A DNA stretch of 16,977 nt from the NCBI GenBank assembly GCA_964347035.1, contig CAYFXE010000053.1:1-16977 (forward strand). The letters run 5' to 3'. The notes beneath the pieces were generated by a model, which did no database searches, was not told the DNA's origin, and was given only the letters and a program-made list of their open reading frames with translations. This DNA is from CAYFXE01 sp964347035 (lineage in GTDB: Bacteria > Acidobacteriota > Aminicenantia > Aminicenantales > Aminicenantaceae). Below are positions 1 to 6,161 of the stretch, piece after piece. Within the stretch, counting starts at the first letter, position 1. Each line of letters starts with the position of its first letter. A program made the position numbers and the translations under genes.

Positions 1-412
1 TTTGGCTGCATTCCTCCGCTAGGACTCCTCCCGTCACTTCCACTCGATGGTTAATTTGTTCAAACGGAAATCTCATGATCGACTCGACTGCACCTCCCTT
101 GGGGTCATAGGCTCCAAATACCAACCGTTTGATCCTCGCTTGGACTAAGGTACCCAGACACATGGCGCATGGTTCTAAAGTCACATACAAATCACAATCG
201 GTAAGCCTGTAATTGTTTCTTTTCAGACAGGTCCTTCGAATAGCCACGATCTCTGCATGAGCTGTAGGATCATGACTGGAGATAGTTTCATTATGAGCCT
301 GGCTTAATATTTCTCCATCTGAAACTACGACCGCACCTACCGGGACTTCTCCCGCGTTCAGCGATTTTTGAGCTTCTTCCAGGGCTTGTCGGATATAAAA
401 CTCATCGTTCAT
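1..412 (-). CDS. tadA: tRNA-specific adenosine deaminase TadA (3' end truncated by window edge)
   Basis: This enzyme deaminates adenosine-34 to inosine in the wobble position of tRNA-Arg(ACG), which allows decoding of several codons by one tRNA; it is cytoplasmic and zinc-dependent. The frame is open from ATG at 412 to base 1, giving 137 codons without a stop; family members are about 150-165 aa, so only the C-terminal tail is missing. Visible zinc-site motifs are THAE-type T-A-H52-A-E54 (H52 ligand, E54 proton shuttle) and PCAMC with C82 and C85. They are followed by the family stretch FGAYDPKGGAVES and, near the cut, NHRVEVTGGVLAEEC. The ATG is preceded by GGAAG at 7 nt spacing and by a promoter-like pair further upstream. 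It is divergent from the thrC-like gene. A guanine or cytidine deaminase of the same fold is less likely, because the C-terminal DPKGGA and TGG motifs are TadA-like. Confidence 0.93.
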   Translation of the reverse strand, partial: MNDEFYIRQALEEAQKSLNAGEVPVGAVVVSDGEILSQAHNETISSHDPTAHAEIVAIRRTCLKRNNYRLTDCDLYVTLEPCAMCLGTLVQARIKRLVFGAYDPKGGAVESIMRFPFEQINHRVEVTGGVLAEECSQ

Positions 413-430
413 TAGGTGCTTCCAGGCTTG

Positions 431-459
431 ATTGTACCTCTGTCTGTATAGATTTACAA
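431..459 (-). promoter_or_regulatory. Putative sigma70-type promoter of tadA
   Basis: Read on the minus strand, TTGTAA (454-459) and TACAAT (431-436) are separated by exactly 17 nt. They match the -35 consensus at 4 of 6 and the -10 consensus at 5 of 6. Transcription would start near 424, giving a leader of roughly a dozen bases that still contains the GGAAG ribosome binding site of tadA. Confidence 0.5.
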
Positions 460-476
460 CCGCGGACCAAACTGTT

Positions 477-493
477 CGTTCAATAGTTGAACG
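477..493. promoter_or_regulatory. 17-bp palindrome, possible operator
   Basis: CGTTCAA-TAG-TTGAACG is a perfect inverted repeat with 7-bp arms and a 3-bp centre. It lies in the divergent tadA/thrC spacer, about 18 bp upstream of the proposed tadA -35 box and about 90 bp upstream of the thrC start. Its size and symmetry suit a dimeric repressor site. No regulator gene is adjacent, so the cognate factor is unknown. Confidence 0.35.
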
Positions 494-515
494 CATCTCA
501 GGAAGAAAAGTGTAT

Positions 516-576
516 GTTCCCCTTGAATTTAATGTTGCAAATAAACTATAGGGGTGGTACTTTGGGGAACGTCCCC
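516..576 (+). repeat. GTTCCCC/GGGGAAC inverted repeats and hairpin next to the thrC start
   Basis: GTTCCCC (516-522) is repeated inverted as GGGGAAC (564-570). A second, mutually exclusive hairpin is GGGGA-ACG-TCCCC (564-576), ending 5 nt before the ATG at 582. The only purine-rich stretch able to act as a ribosome binding site is the GGGG inside that stem. Arrays of this GGGGAC/GTCCCC type resemble REP sequences that accompany REP-associated transposases, but that comparison is from memory and no transposase is visible here. A weak promoter-like pair, TTGAAT (523-528) and TATAGG (547-552) with an 18-nt spacer, overlaps the region. Confidence 0.4.
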
Positions 577-581
577 TTAAA

Positions 582-1781
582 ATGGAACATCTCGAATGCC
601 TGTTTTGTCAAAAGACTTTTCCGTTAAATCTTTTCGATCCCTTTTGTCCAGATTGTCACGAACCGCTTCTCTACCATTATCCTCCAGCCAAGAGGGCCAG
701 CCATCAAAAAAAAGAATGGCCTTTAGAAAGATATTTAGAATTCCTTCCTCAGCTTGAGTTAAAGCCTGAGCTCAGTTTAGGAGAGGGCGATACACCTCTC
801 GTCAGGCTTGAACGGATTAGAAAAAAATATGCACTGCCATTCCTATTCATTAAGAATGAAGCTCTTAATCCCACCTCGAGTTTTAAAGACCGGGGAAGCG
901 TGGTGGCCGTTCATAAGGCTCTCTCTCAGGGGATTGAAAGAATAGGGACTGTCTCTACCGGCAATATGGCCAATTCTACGGCCGCCTACGGAGCCAGGGC
1001 TGGACTGAAGACATTTGTCCTAGTCAAGGAAGATATCTCTCGGGCAAAATTATTAGCCACGGCTGTCCACAACCCCGCACTCATCTCGGTGGCGGGAGAT
1101 TACGGAGATCTCTTCCGTGAGAGTTTTGCTGTCGGCCAAAAACATAGTATCTATTTCATGAACTCTGTGGATCCGATGCGTATCGAAGGCTACAAGATTC
1201 CTGGGTTTGAGATGTTTGCCCAGTTGGATTTTCATATCCCGGATTATATCTTCGTACCGGTGAGTTCAGGAGGACATCTGATCGGCCTTATGAGGGCTTT
1301 TCTGGATTTAAAAACTCAAGGCTTGAGTGAGGATCTTCCAGTCTTTGTCGGAGTTCAAGCTCGAGGGTGCTCCCCTATCGCCAGGGCTTTCGCCCAGGAA
1401 GCGACAAGAGTCGAAAGGATCGCTAAGCCAGATACGATTGCTCATGCCATCTCTAACCCTGATCCCCCCGGTGGGAATATTGTTTTGAGATTATTGAGAG
1501 AGTTCGACGGCATGGTCATAACGGTTAACGATCAAGAAATCCTTATGGCTCAAAAAATCCTGGCCGAATTAGAAGGGCTCTTCTGCATGCCCGCCTCGTC
1601 CACAACATTAGCAGGGCTTTTGAAACTCTCAAAGAAAAAAGCCTTTCAACCCAACGATCAGATTGTATTGATGATCACAGGAAGCGGAGTCAAGGCCTTG
1701 GATACCCTTGAATCATCCCAAATAAGCGTCCGGCATACGGGTCTTTTTGATTTAGAAAAACAGATAAAATCGCTCGTTTAA
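582..1781 (+). CDS. thrC: Threonine synthase-like PLP enzyme with N-terminal zinc ribbon
   Basis: Threonine synthase converts O-phospho-L-homoserine to L-threonine and phosphate in the cytoplasm. The 399-aa protein opens with a short zinc ribbon (C6-x2-C9 and C22-x2-C25), as in the zinc-ribbon branch of the family. It then shows fold-type II PLP signatures: E-x-x-NPTSSFKDRG with the Schiff-base lysine at K102, STGNMANSTAAYGAR around 125-139, a glycine-rich phosphate loop VPVSSGG (about 225-231), and PASSTTLAGL plus ITGSG near the C-terminus. The usual NPTGSFKDRG glycine is serine here. The ATG is kept because the zinc ribbon begins at residue 6; there is no classical Shine-Dalgarno and a hairpin lies immediately upstream. 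No thrA/thrB neighbours are present, so the substrate is not proven by context. Cysteate synthase or another threonine-synthase paralogue remains possible. Confidence 0.82.
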   Translation: MEHLECLFCQKTFPLNLFDPFCPDCHEPLLYHYPPAKRASHQKKEWPLERYLEFLPQLELKPELSLGEGDTPLVRLERIRKKYALPFLFIKNEALNPTSSFKDRGSVVAVHKALSQGIERIGTVSTGNMANSTAAYGARAGLKTFVLVKEDISRAKLLATAVHNPALISVAGDYGDLFRESFAVGQKHSIYFMNSVDPMRIEGYKIPGFEMFAQLDFHIPDYIFVPVSSGGHLIGLMRAFLDLKTQGLSEDLPVFVGVQARGCSPIARAFAQEATRVERIAKPDTIAHAISNPDPPGGNIVLRLLREFDGMVITVNDQEILMAQKILAELEGLFCMPASSTTLAGLLKLSKKKAFQPNDQIVLMITGSGVKALDTLESSQISVRHTGLFDLEKQIKSLV

Positions 1782-1788
1782 TAATCAA

Positions 1789-2057
1789 TGTCATTCCCGG
1801 GAGTCCCAGAATCTACTGCTCCCGGTCATTCCTGCATTCTCCTTCCGCCATTCCTGCTCAAGCGGGAAACCAGGCTTGCTTCTGCGTATGCGGGGATTCA
1901 GTGATATCAAAGAATTTTATAAAGATAGTACTGGATTCCTGCTACCTAATATTCCTATCTACTTGCGCAGGAATGACGAAGAAATGGATCTGGATTCCCG
2001 CTTCCGCGGGAATGACAATAAGAATTGGAAATGACAATGAGGAATCGGGAATGACAG
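1789..2057. repeat. Cluster of degenerate ATTCCC...GGGAAT inverted repeats
   Basis: The 361-bp gap between thrC and hflK carries no credible ORF. It is largely built from variants of a short palindromic unit. The cleanest copy is ATTCCCGCTTCCGCGGGAAT (1994-2013), with 8-bp arms around TTCC, preceded by CTGG and followed by GACA. A second is ATTCCT...AGGAAT (1951-1974). Partial or decayed units include GTCATTCCCGGGA (1790-1802), CATTCCTGC (1828-1836), ATTCCTGCTCAAGCGGGAA (about 1850-1868), GATTCCTGC (1934-1942) and CGGGAATGACA (2046-2056). The best copy fits the ATTCCC-N8-GGGAAT form known as dRS3 in Neisseria; related units are scattered in many other genomes. Those in transcripts would form hairpins and may act as terminator for thrC. 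Confidence 0.75.
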
Positions 2058-2106
2058 TCCTTCCCTAAATAATGGTAATCTTTATCTCTTATATCAACTG
2101 TGTTAT

Positions 2107-2112
2107 TATAAT
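2107..2112 (+). promoter_or_regulatory. Putative -10 box of the hflKC operon
   Basis: A perfect TATAAT lies 30 nt before the hflK start codon in an AT-rich stretch. No good -35 hexamer is found at 16-18 nt upstream, and there is no extended TGn element, so the assignment rests on the -10 box and position alone. Confidence 0.35.
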
Positions 2113-2142
2113 CTCAAATCAATCTGATGAAAGGAGGTATTT

Positions 2143-3120
2143 ATGAGAGGTGATTTTCCTTCTATGGAAATAAAATTGCCCAAAATCAAGGGAGGTGTCA
2201 TCCGTATCGCTATTATCGCAGTCGTGGTCCTGATTCTCCTCTTCGGTTCGATCTACCAGATCAGTCCTGAGGAAATCGGTGTCATTCTTCGATTCGGAAG
2301 ATACGTGCGGACGACAGATCCCGGTCTACACTTCAAGCTTCCGCTGGGGATAGAAGATTTGACGAAAGTCCCAGTCCAGAGGCAGTTGAAGATGGAGTTC
2401 GGCTTCCGGACAACGAGGCCAGGCGTCAGGACTGAATACAGGGTGACTCCAGAGACTGTCAGAGAATCAGTGATGCTCACCGGAGACCTGAATGTGGTTG
2501 TTGTGGAATGGATTGTCCAGTACAAGATCAAAGATCCGTACAATTTTTTGTTTAAAATCAGGGACGTTGAGAGCACGTTCCGCTACATGAACGAAGCAGT
2601 GGTCAGAAAAATCGTCGGCGATAATGCTGTGGATGAAGTCTTAACTATCGGTAGAGCACGGATTGCTAATGAAGCCAAGGAAGAGCTTCAAACACTGTGC
2701 GACCTGTATGAAATCGGCATTGAAGTCAATCAGCTCATCTTCCAGGACGTCAATCCTCCAGATCCTGTCAAGCCCTCTTTCAACGAGGTAAACGAAGCAA
2801 TCCAAGAAAAAGAGCGGAAAATCAACGAAGCCTGGGCCGAATACAACCAGATAATTCCCAAAGCTAGAGGTGAAGCAGAACAGACGATAAGAGCGGCCGA
2901 AGGATACGCTGCAGAGCGGGTAAACCGAGCCGAGGGAGATGCCAACCGGTTCCGCGCTATCTACAAAGAATATGCGAGAGCCCCACTTGTGACCCGAAGA
3001 CGCCTTTATCTAGAAACGATTATTGACATCCTGCCCAAGATCAGCAAAAAAATCATCTTCGACGAGAAGCAGAAAAACATCTTGCCCCTGCTGAACCTGG
3101 GTGAGGAGGTGAAGAAATGA
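2143..3120 (+). CDS. hflK: HflK-like SPFH/band 7 membrane protein
   Basis: HflK and HflC form a membrane-anchored complex on the periplasmic side that encloses and modulates the FtsH protease; that role is known from Escherichia coli. This 325-aa protein has one N-terminal transmembrane segment (about 18-38), then an SPFH/band 7 domain beginning YQISPEEIGVILRFGRYV with the typical DPGLHFKLP. After FQDVNPPDPVKPSFNEVNEA comes an alanine- and charge-rich coiled coil (about 210-270) and the C-terminal REYAP/TRRRLYLETI-like region (YARAPLVTRRRLYLETI), which fits HflK specifically. It is shorter than the E. coli protein (about 419 aa), mainly for lack of the glycine-rich N-terminal tail. AAGGAGGT four bases before ATG 2143 supports this start over the Met at codon 8. 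It overlaps hflC by 4 nt (ATGA), indicating translational coupling. No ftsH is seen in the window. Confidence 0.88.
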   Translation: MRGDFPSMEIKLPKIKGGVIRIAIIAVVVLILLFGSIYQISPEEIGVILRFGRYVRTTDPGLHFKLPLGIEDLTKVPVQRQLKMEFGFRTTRPGVRTEYRVTPETVRESVMLTGDLNVVVVEWIVQYKIKDPYNFLFKIRDVESTFRYMNEAVVRKIVGDNAVDEVLTIGRARIANEAKEELQTLCDLYEIGIEVNQLIFQDVNPPDPVKPSFNEVNEAIQEKERKINEAWAEYNQIIPKARGEAEQTIRAAEGYAAERVNRAEGDANRFRAIYKEYARAPLVTRRRLYLETIIDILPKISKKIIFDEKQKNILPLLNLGEEVKK

Positions 3121-4064
3121 AAAGCACAACCCGAAATATTTTGATTATCGCTCTAGCGTTTGTGGTTTTGATTGTCCTCCTCGATGCTCTCTATAAGGTC
3201 TCTGAAACCAATCAAGTGATCATTACCCAATTTGGAGAACCTAAAGGAGATGCGATCACCTCGCCTGGTTTACACATCAAGGTTCCGTTTATACAGAAGG
3301 CCAATTATTTCGAGAAGAGATGGCTGGAGTGGGACGGAGATGCCAATCAGATCCCGACAAAAGACAAAAAATACATCTGGGTCGATACCTACGCCCGGTG
3401 GCGAATCAGTAATCCCCTCGTTTTTTTTCAGAGAGTGAGAGACGAAAGAGGCGCTCAAACCCGGATCGATGACATCATCGACGGGGAAACAAGAAACGCT
3501 GTTGCCAATTTTGACCTGATCGAGATCGTTCGCTCCACCAACCGGGAATTTGAAATAACTGAGGAAGTGGCTATTCTCGATCTTGCTACAATCATACCCA
3601 AAATCAATACAGGAAGAGAAAAAATTGCTCATATCATCTTGGAGAACTCCTCCAAGATCACCCCTGAATTCGGAGTTGAGCTCAGAGATGTCAGGATAAA
3701 GCGCATCAACTACGTGGAAGAAGTGCAGCGGAAGGTGTTTGACCGGATGATCGCTGAAAGACAAAGAATCGCTTCTAAATACCGTTCAGAAGGAGACGGC
3801 CGGAGTGCCGAAATTCGCGGTGAGAAGGAACTGGAACTTAAAAAAATCCAATCCGAAGCCTACCGCAAAGCCCAGGAAATCAAGGGAAAGGCCGATGCTG
3901 AGGCGACAAGAATCTATGCCCTAGCTTACAACCTGGATCCTGAGTTCTATCAATTCATGAAGACTCTGGATACCTACCAGGTTGCCCTGGATAAAGAGAC
4001 CTGGCTTCTTCTCTCGACAGAGAGCGAGTTCCTGAAGTATTTAAGAAGTTCGAGTAGACGATAA
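3117..4064 (+). CDS. hflC: HflC-like SPFH/band 7 membrane protein
   Basis: This is the second subunit of the presumed HflK/HflC scaffold. The 315-aa protein has a single N-terminal transmembrane helix (about 7-25) and a band 7 domain starting YKVSETNQVIITQFGEP with SPGLHIKVPFIQ. It keeps HflC hallmarks: the WDGDANQIPTKDKKYIWVDTYARWRI stretch (about 72-97, written here in part as QIPTKDKKYIWVD), IDGETRNAV, then VELRDVRIKRINY and a coiled-coil arm rich in Arg, Glu and Ala (about 215-265) ending near DPEFYQFMKTLDTY. Length is close to E. coli HflC (334 aa). Translation starts inside the hflK stop (ATGA overlap), with AGGAGGT six bases upstream. The gene ends 17 bp from the convergent dehydratase gene, and I see no strong terminator hairpin between them. 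Confidence 0.88.
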   Translation: MKSTTRNILIIALAFVVLIVLLDALYKVSETNQVIITQFGEPKGDAITSPGLHIKVPFIQKANYFEKRWLEWDGDANQIPTKDKKYIWVDTYARWRISNPLVFFQRVRDERGAQTRIDDIIDGETRNAVANFDLIEIVRSTNREFEITEEVAILDLATIIPKINTGREKIAHIILENSSKITPEFGVELRDVRIKRINYVEEVQRKVFDRMIAERQRIASKYRSEGDGRSAEIRGEKELELKKIQSEAYRKAQEIKGKADAEATRIYALAYNLDPEFYQFMKTLDTYQVALDKETWLLLSTESEFLKYLRSSSRR

Positions 4065-4081
4065 ACGCTGCCCTCACGCCA

Positions 4082-5044
4082 TCACTGACTCAAAAGCTGT
4101 TTAAGTCTTTCCATCGAAATATTACTTCCGGTCAGGACAAGGGCGACTTTTCTGCCTTTAATTCTTTGCTTTATCTTAAGGACAGCTGCAAGCGGTGCAG
4201 CCCCAGCTTCCTCAGCCATGTTCCTGATAAGCTCCATGATGAGAAGGATGGCCTGGGCCATCTCCTCCTCTGAAACAAGGATGAAATCGTTCAAATGATC
4301 CTGGAGAATGGCCTGGGTGAGTTCATACCCGATTTGAGTGGCCAGCCCTTCGGCAGCGGTTTCCATCTTATCCTTGACAATTTTCTTGTTTTTCCATGAG
4401 AGGTAGGCTGCAGGAGCCTTCTCGGCCTGGACTCCGATGACCTCTGATTTGGGATTCACAGCCTCCTTGACCACACAGCACCCCGAAGCACCGCTTCCAC
4501 CGCCTACCGGAATCACAATCGTCTCTATGTCCGGCATTTGCTCAAAAATCTCTAAGGCATAGGTGCCCACGCCAGCAATGAGATAGGGCTCATTGGCTGG
4601 ATGAATAAACCGCATCCCTCTTTCTCCGGCCAGCTTTTCCGCATAGTCTCTCGACTCATCGAAAATGCGACCGAAGAAAACAATATTCCCCCCCAGACTT
4701 TTAACAGCCTTCACTTTGGTTGGATTGGCTTTTTCAGGCATGACGATAGTGACCGGAACTCCGAAGATGTTGGCAGCATAGGTGATGGCAAGAGCATGAT
4801 TCCCGGTGGAGGCGGTGATGACTCCTTTCTCTTTCTGCTGGCGCGAGAGACGGGAGATAAGATTGATCGCTCCTCTTGCTTTAAAAACCCTTGTTGGCAT
4901 AAAATTTTCATGCTTGATATAGATCTTGGCGTCAAGAAGTTGATTCAACTGTGGATAAGAATACAGAGGAGTACGAGGCAGAAAATCTTTGATAACGTTG
5001 CGAGCCTCCAATACATCACCGAATGTCGGTTTTTTTAAATTCAT
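4082..5044 (-). CDS. Threonine/serine dehydratase-like PLP enzyme
   Basis: This is a fold-type II PLP enzyme of the threonine ammonia-lyase family, which deaminates threonine to 2-oxobutyrate or serine to pyruvate. With the ATG at 5044 it has 320 aa, the size of catabolic TdcB (about 329 aa), and lacks the C-terminal ACT-like regulatory domain of biosynthetic IlvA. Motifs: KHENFMPTRVFKARGA with PLP lysine K55; TASTGNHA (78-85); VGGGSG (180-185) for the phosphate; LTGSN near the C-terminus. A longer reading from TTG at 5083 would overlap the upstream gene by 11 nt. I prefer ATG 5044 because GAGGGTGAAGGG precedes it and the family's N-terminus aligns there. It follows the M55 peptidase by 28 nt and is probably cotranscribed with it. 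Serine racemase or hydroxyectoine-type EutB are possible relatives; the exact substrate cannot be read. Confidence 0.82.
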   Translation of the reverse strand: MNLKKPTFGDVLEARNVIKDFLPRTPLYSYPQLNQLLDAKIYIKHENFMPTRVFKARGAINLISRLSRQQKEKGVITASTGNHALAITYAANIFGVPVTIVMPEKANPTKVKAVKSLGGNIVFFGRIFDESRDYAEKLAGERGMRFIHPANEPYLIAGVGTYALEIFEQMPDIETIVIPVGGGSGASGCCVVKEAVNPKSEVIGVQAEKAPAAYLSWKNKKIVKDKMETAAEGLATQIGYELTQAILQDHLNDFILVSEEEMAQAILLIMELIRNMAEEAGAAPLAAVLKIKQRIKGRKVALVLTGSNISMERLKQLLSQ

Positions 5045-5072
5045 CCCTTCACCCTCTATCCTCCACTTGTCC

Positions 5073-5963
5073 TCACCTTCCAAGAGAAATCAGAGCCCTC
5101 AAGAGTTTAAAACCTTGAATATAATCCTCAATTTCGAATCGAACAGTTCTTCCTCCGACTCTCTCCACCTGAGGAATAAGTTCTGCTTTATCGGCCATAT
5201 AACTCCTCAGAAAATTCAGTTCAAATCTATAAGGAGGCTCAAGCTTGAACGGTTTGACCTTATGGACCTTCTCCAGAGCCATCTTCGTTTTTTCCTGGAT
5301 GAGTTCTTGGGCTTTCTTGGGAGTTAGCGTTTTGGCTGCATACCTCCCTACGGCCTCCTTCACCACGGCAACTTCCAATTCTTCTCCGATAATTTCTTTG
5401 GCTTGCTGACAGACTGTCGCATCTCCTGCGATCAGGACGACAGGAACGTTGTACCATCCGGCTATGAGGGCATTCAATTCCCCCTCACCCATCTCGATCC
5501 CATTGACCTTTATCGATAAAACAGATCCACCAGAATAGGTGTGATCCAAGACGCCATTTTTAGATCCTGCATGCGCGTGGTAACCGAGGAGAATAACGGC
5601 ATCAAATGTATCGTCAATCCCCTGCATCATACTCAAAGGCTTGGGAGAACCGGTTATTAAATGGGCTCTGGCATTGAGCTCAGAAGCGATAACGTTTCGC
5701 ATCGAACCGTGAGAATCGTTAACAACAATATCTGTGGCACCTTTCTGTAAGGCTCCCCGAATGGCGGCATTGACTTCCTCTGTCATCCATCTTCGTGCCA
5801 GATTATAATCCTTCCCTGATGAGGAAGTTTGATCAGAATGGACAACGCCAGCTATACCCTCCATATCCACCGAGATAAAAACCTTGAGTTTTTTCTGGCT
5901 GAAGGAGAAGACGGTGACTAGGAAAAGGAAGACCAATAAAATAAAATATCTTTTCTTAAACAT
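5073..5963 (-). CDS. Exported M55-family D-aminopeptidase (DppA-like)
   Basis: M55 enzymes such as Bacillus subtilis DppA are zinc D-aminopeptidases that remove N-terminal D-amino acids (D-Ala, D-Ala-Gly). The 296-aa protein has the signature SVDMEG (S31, D33, E35), NDSHG with H85, LLGYHA with H129, and MGEGELNA with E160; these correspond to the conserved metal-site positions of the family. Residues 1-22 (MFKKR followed by a run of F, L, V) form a signal peptide with a likely cut after SFS, before Q23. The mature enzyme would therefore be periplasmic or outer-membrane facing, unlike cytoplasmic DppA. The ATG has a strong AAGGAGG at 7 nt. The gene directly precedes the threonine/serine dehydratase (28 nt) and follows the D-cysteine desulfhydrase-like gene after a 198-nt gap, so it may have its own promoter, but I could not identify one. 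Confidence 0.87.
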   Translation of the reverse strand: MFKKRYFILLVFLFLVTVFSFSQKKLKVFISVDMEGIAGVVHSDQTSSSGKDYNLARRWMTEEVNAAIRGALQKGATDIVVNDSHGSMRNVIASELNARAHLITGSPKPLSMMQGIDDTFDAVILLGYHAHAGSKNGVLDHTYSGGSVLSIKVNGIEMGEGELNALIAGWYNVPVVLIAGDATVCQQAKEIIGEELEVAVVKEAVGRYAAKTLTPKKAQELIQEKTKMALEKVHKVKPFKLEPPYRFELNFLRSYMADKAELIPQVERVGGRTVRFEIEDYIQGFKLLRALISLGR

Positions 5964-6037
5964 ACAAAAACCTCCTTTTTCTCACGAAAAAATATCTTTA
6001 TCAACCACAGGTTAATCCTTGAAACATAAACTTTGGC

Positions 6038-6065
6038 TCCTTCACGGTTTCATGACCTTGAAGGA
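6038..6065. promoter_or_regulatory. Interrupted palindrome upstream of the M55 peptidase gene
   Basis: Arms TCCTTCA (6038-6044) and TGAAGGA (6059-6065) are complementary. One mismatch further in, GGT (6046-6048) pairs with ACC (6055-6057) around a TTCATG loop. It lies about 75 bp upstream of the peptidase start and 97 bp beyond the stop of the preceding gene. No U-run follows it on the minus strand, so it does not look like an intrinsic terminator. An operator or leader hairpin is the more natural reading. The remainder of 5964-6161 shows nothing else I recognise. Confidence 0.3.
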
Positions 6066-6161
6066 TATAGGCATCGCTTATAACTGATGAAATTTCCTAA
6101 CACCAGCCGAGACGATGTTTGATATGCGCTTCCGAGATAAAAAAGACACCATGCTGCAATT

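Noticed and set aside
60..120. Possible frameshift in tadA near the DPKGGAV motif
   Set aside because: On careful re-reading of the bases the frame runs AAG GGA GGT GCA GTC without interruption.
1789..2057. CRISPR array
   Set aside because: Repeats are degenerate, palindromic and irregularly spaced, with no constant repeat-spacer periodicity and no cas genes.
3270..3764. 164-aa open frame on the minus strand inside hflC
   Set aside because: It is the complementary shadow of hflC, has no ribosome binding site, and its composition shows no domain pattern; hflC has clear family motifs.
4601..5038. 145-aa plus-strand frame opposite the dehydratase
   Set aside because: It lies wholly within a gene with conserved PLP motifs on the other strand and has no supporting signals.
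6038..6065. Intrinsic terminator for the desulfhydrase-like gene
   Set aside because: The hairpin is imperfect and no T-run follows it in the direction of transcription, so it is listed only as a palindrome.
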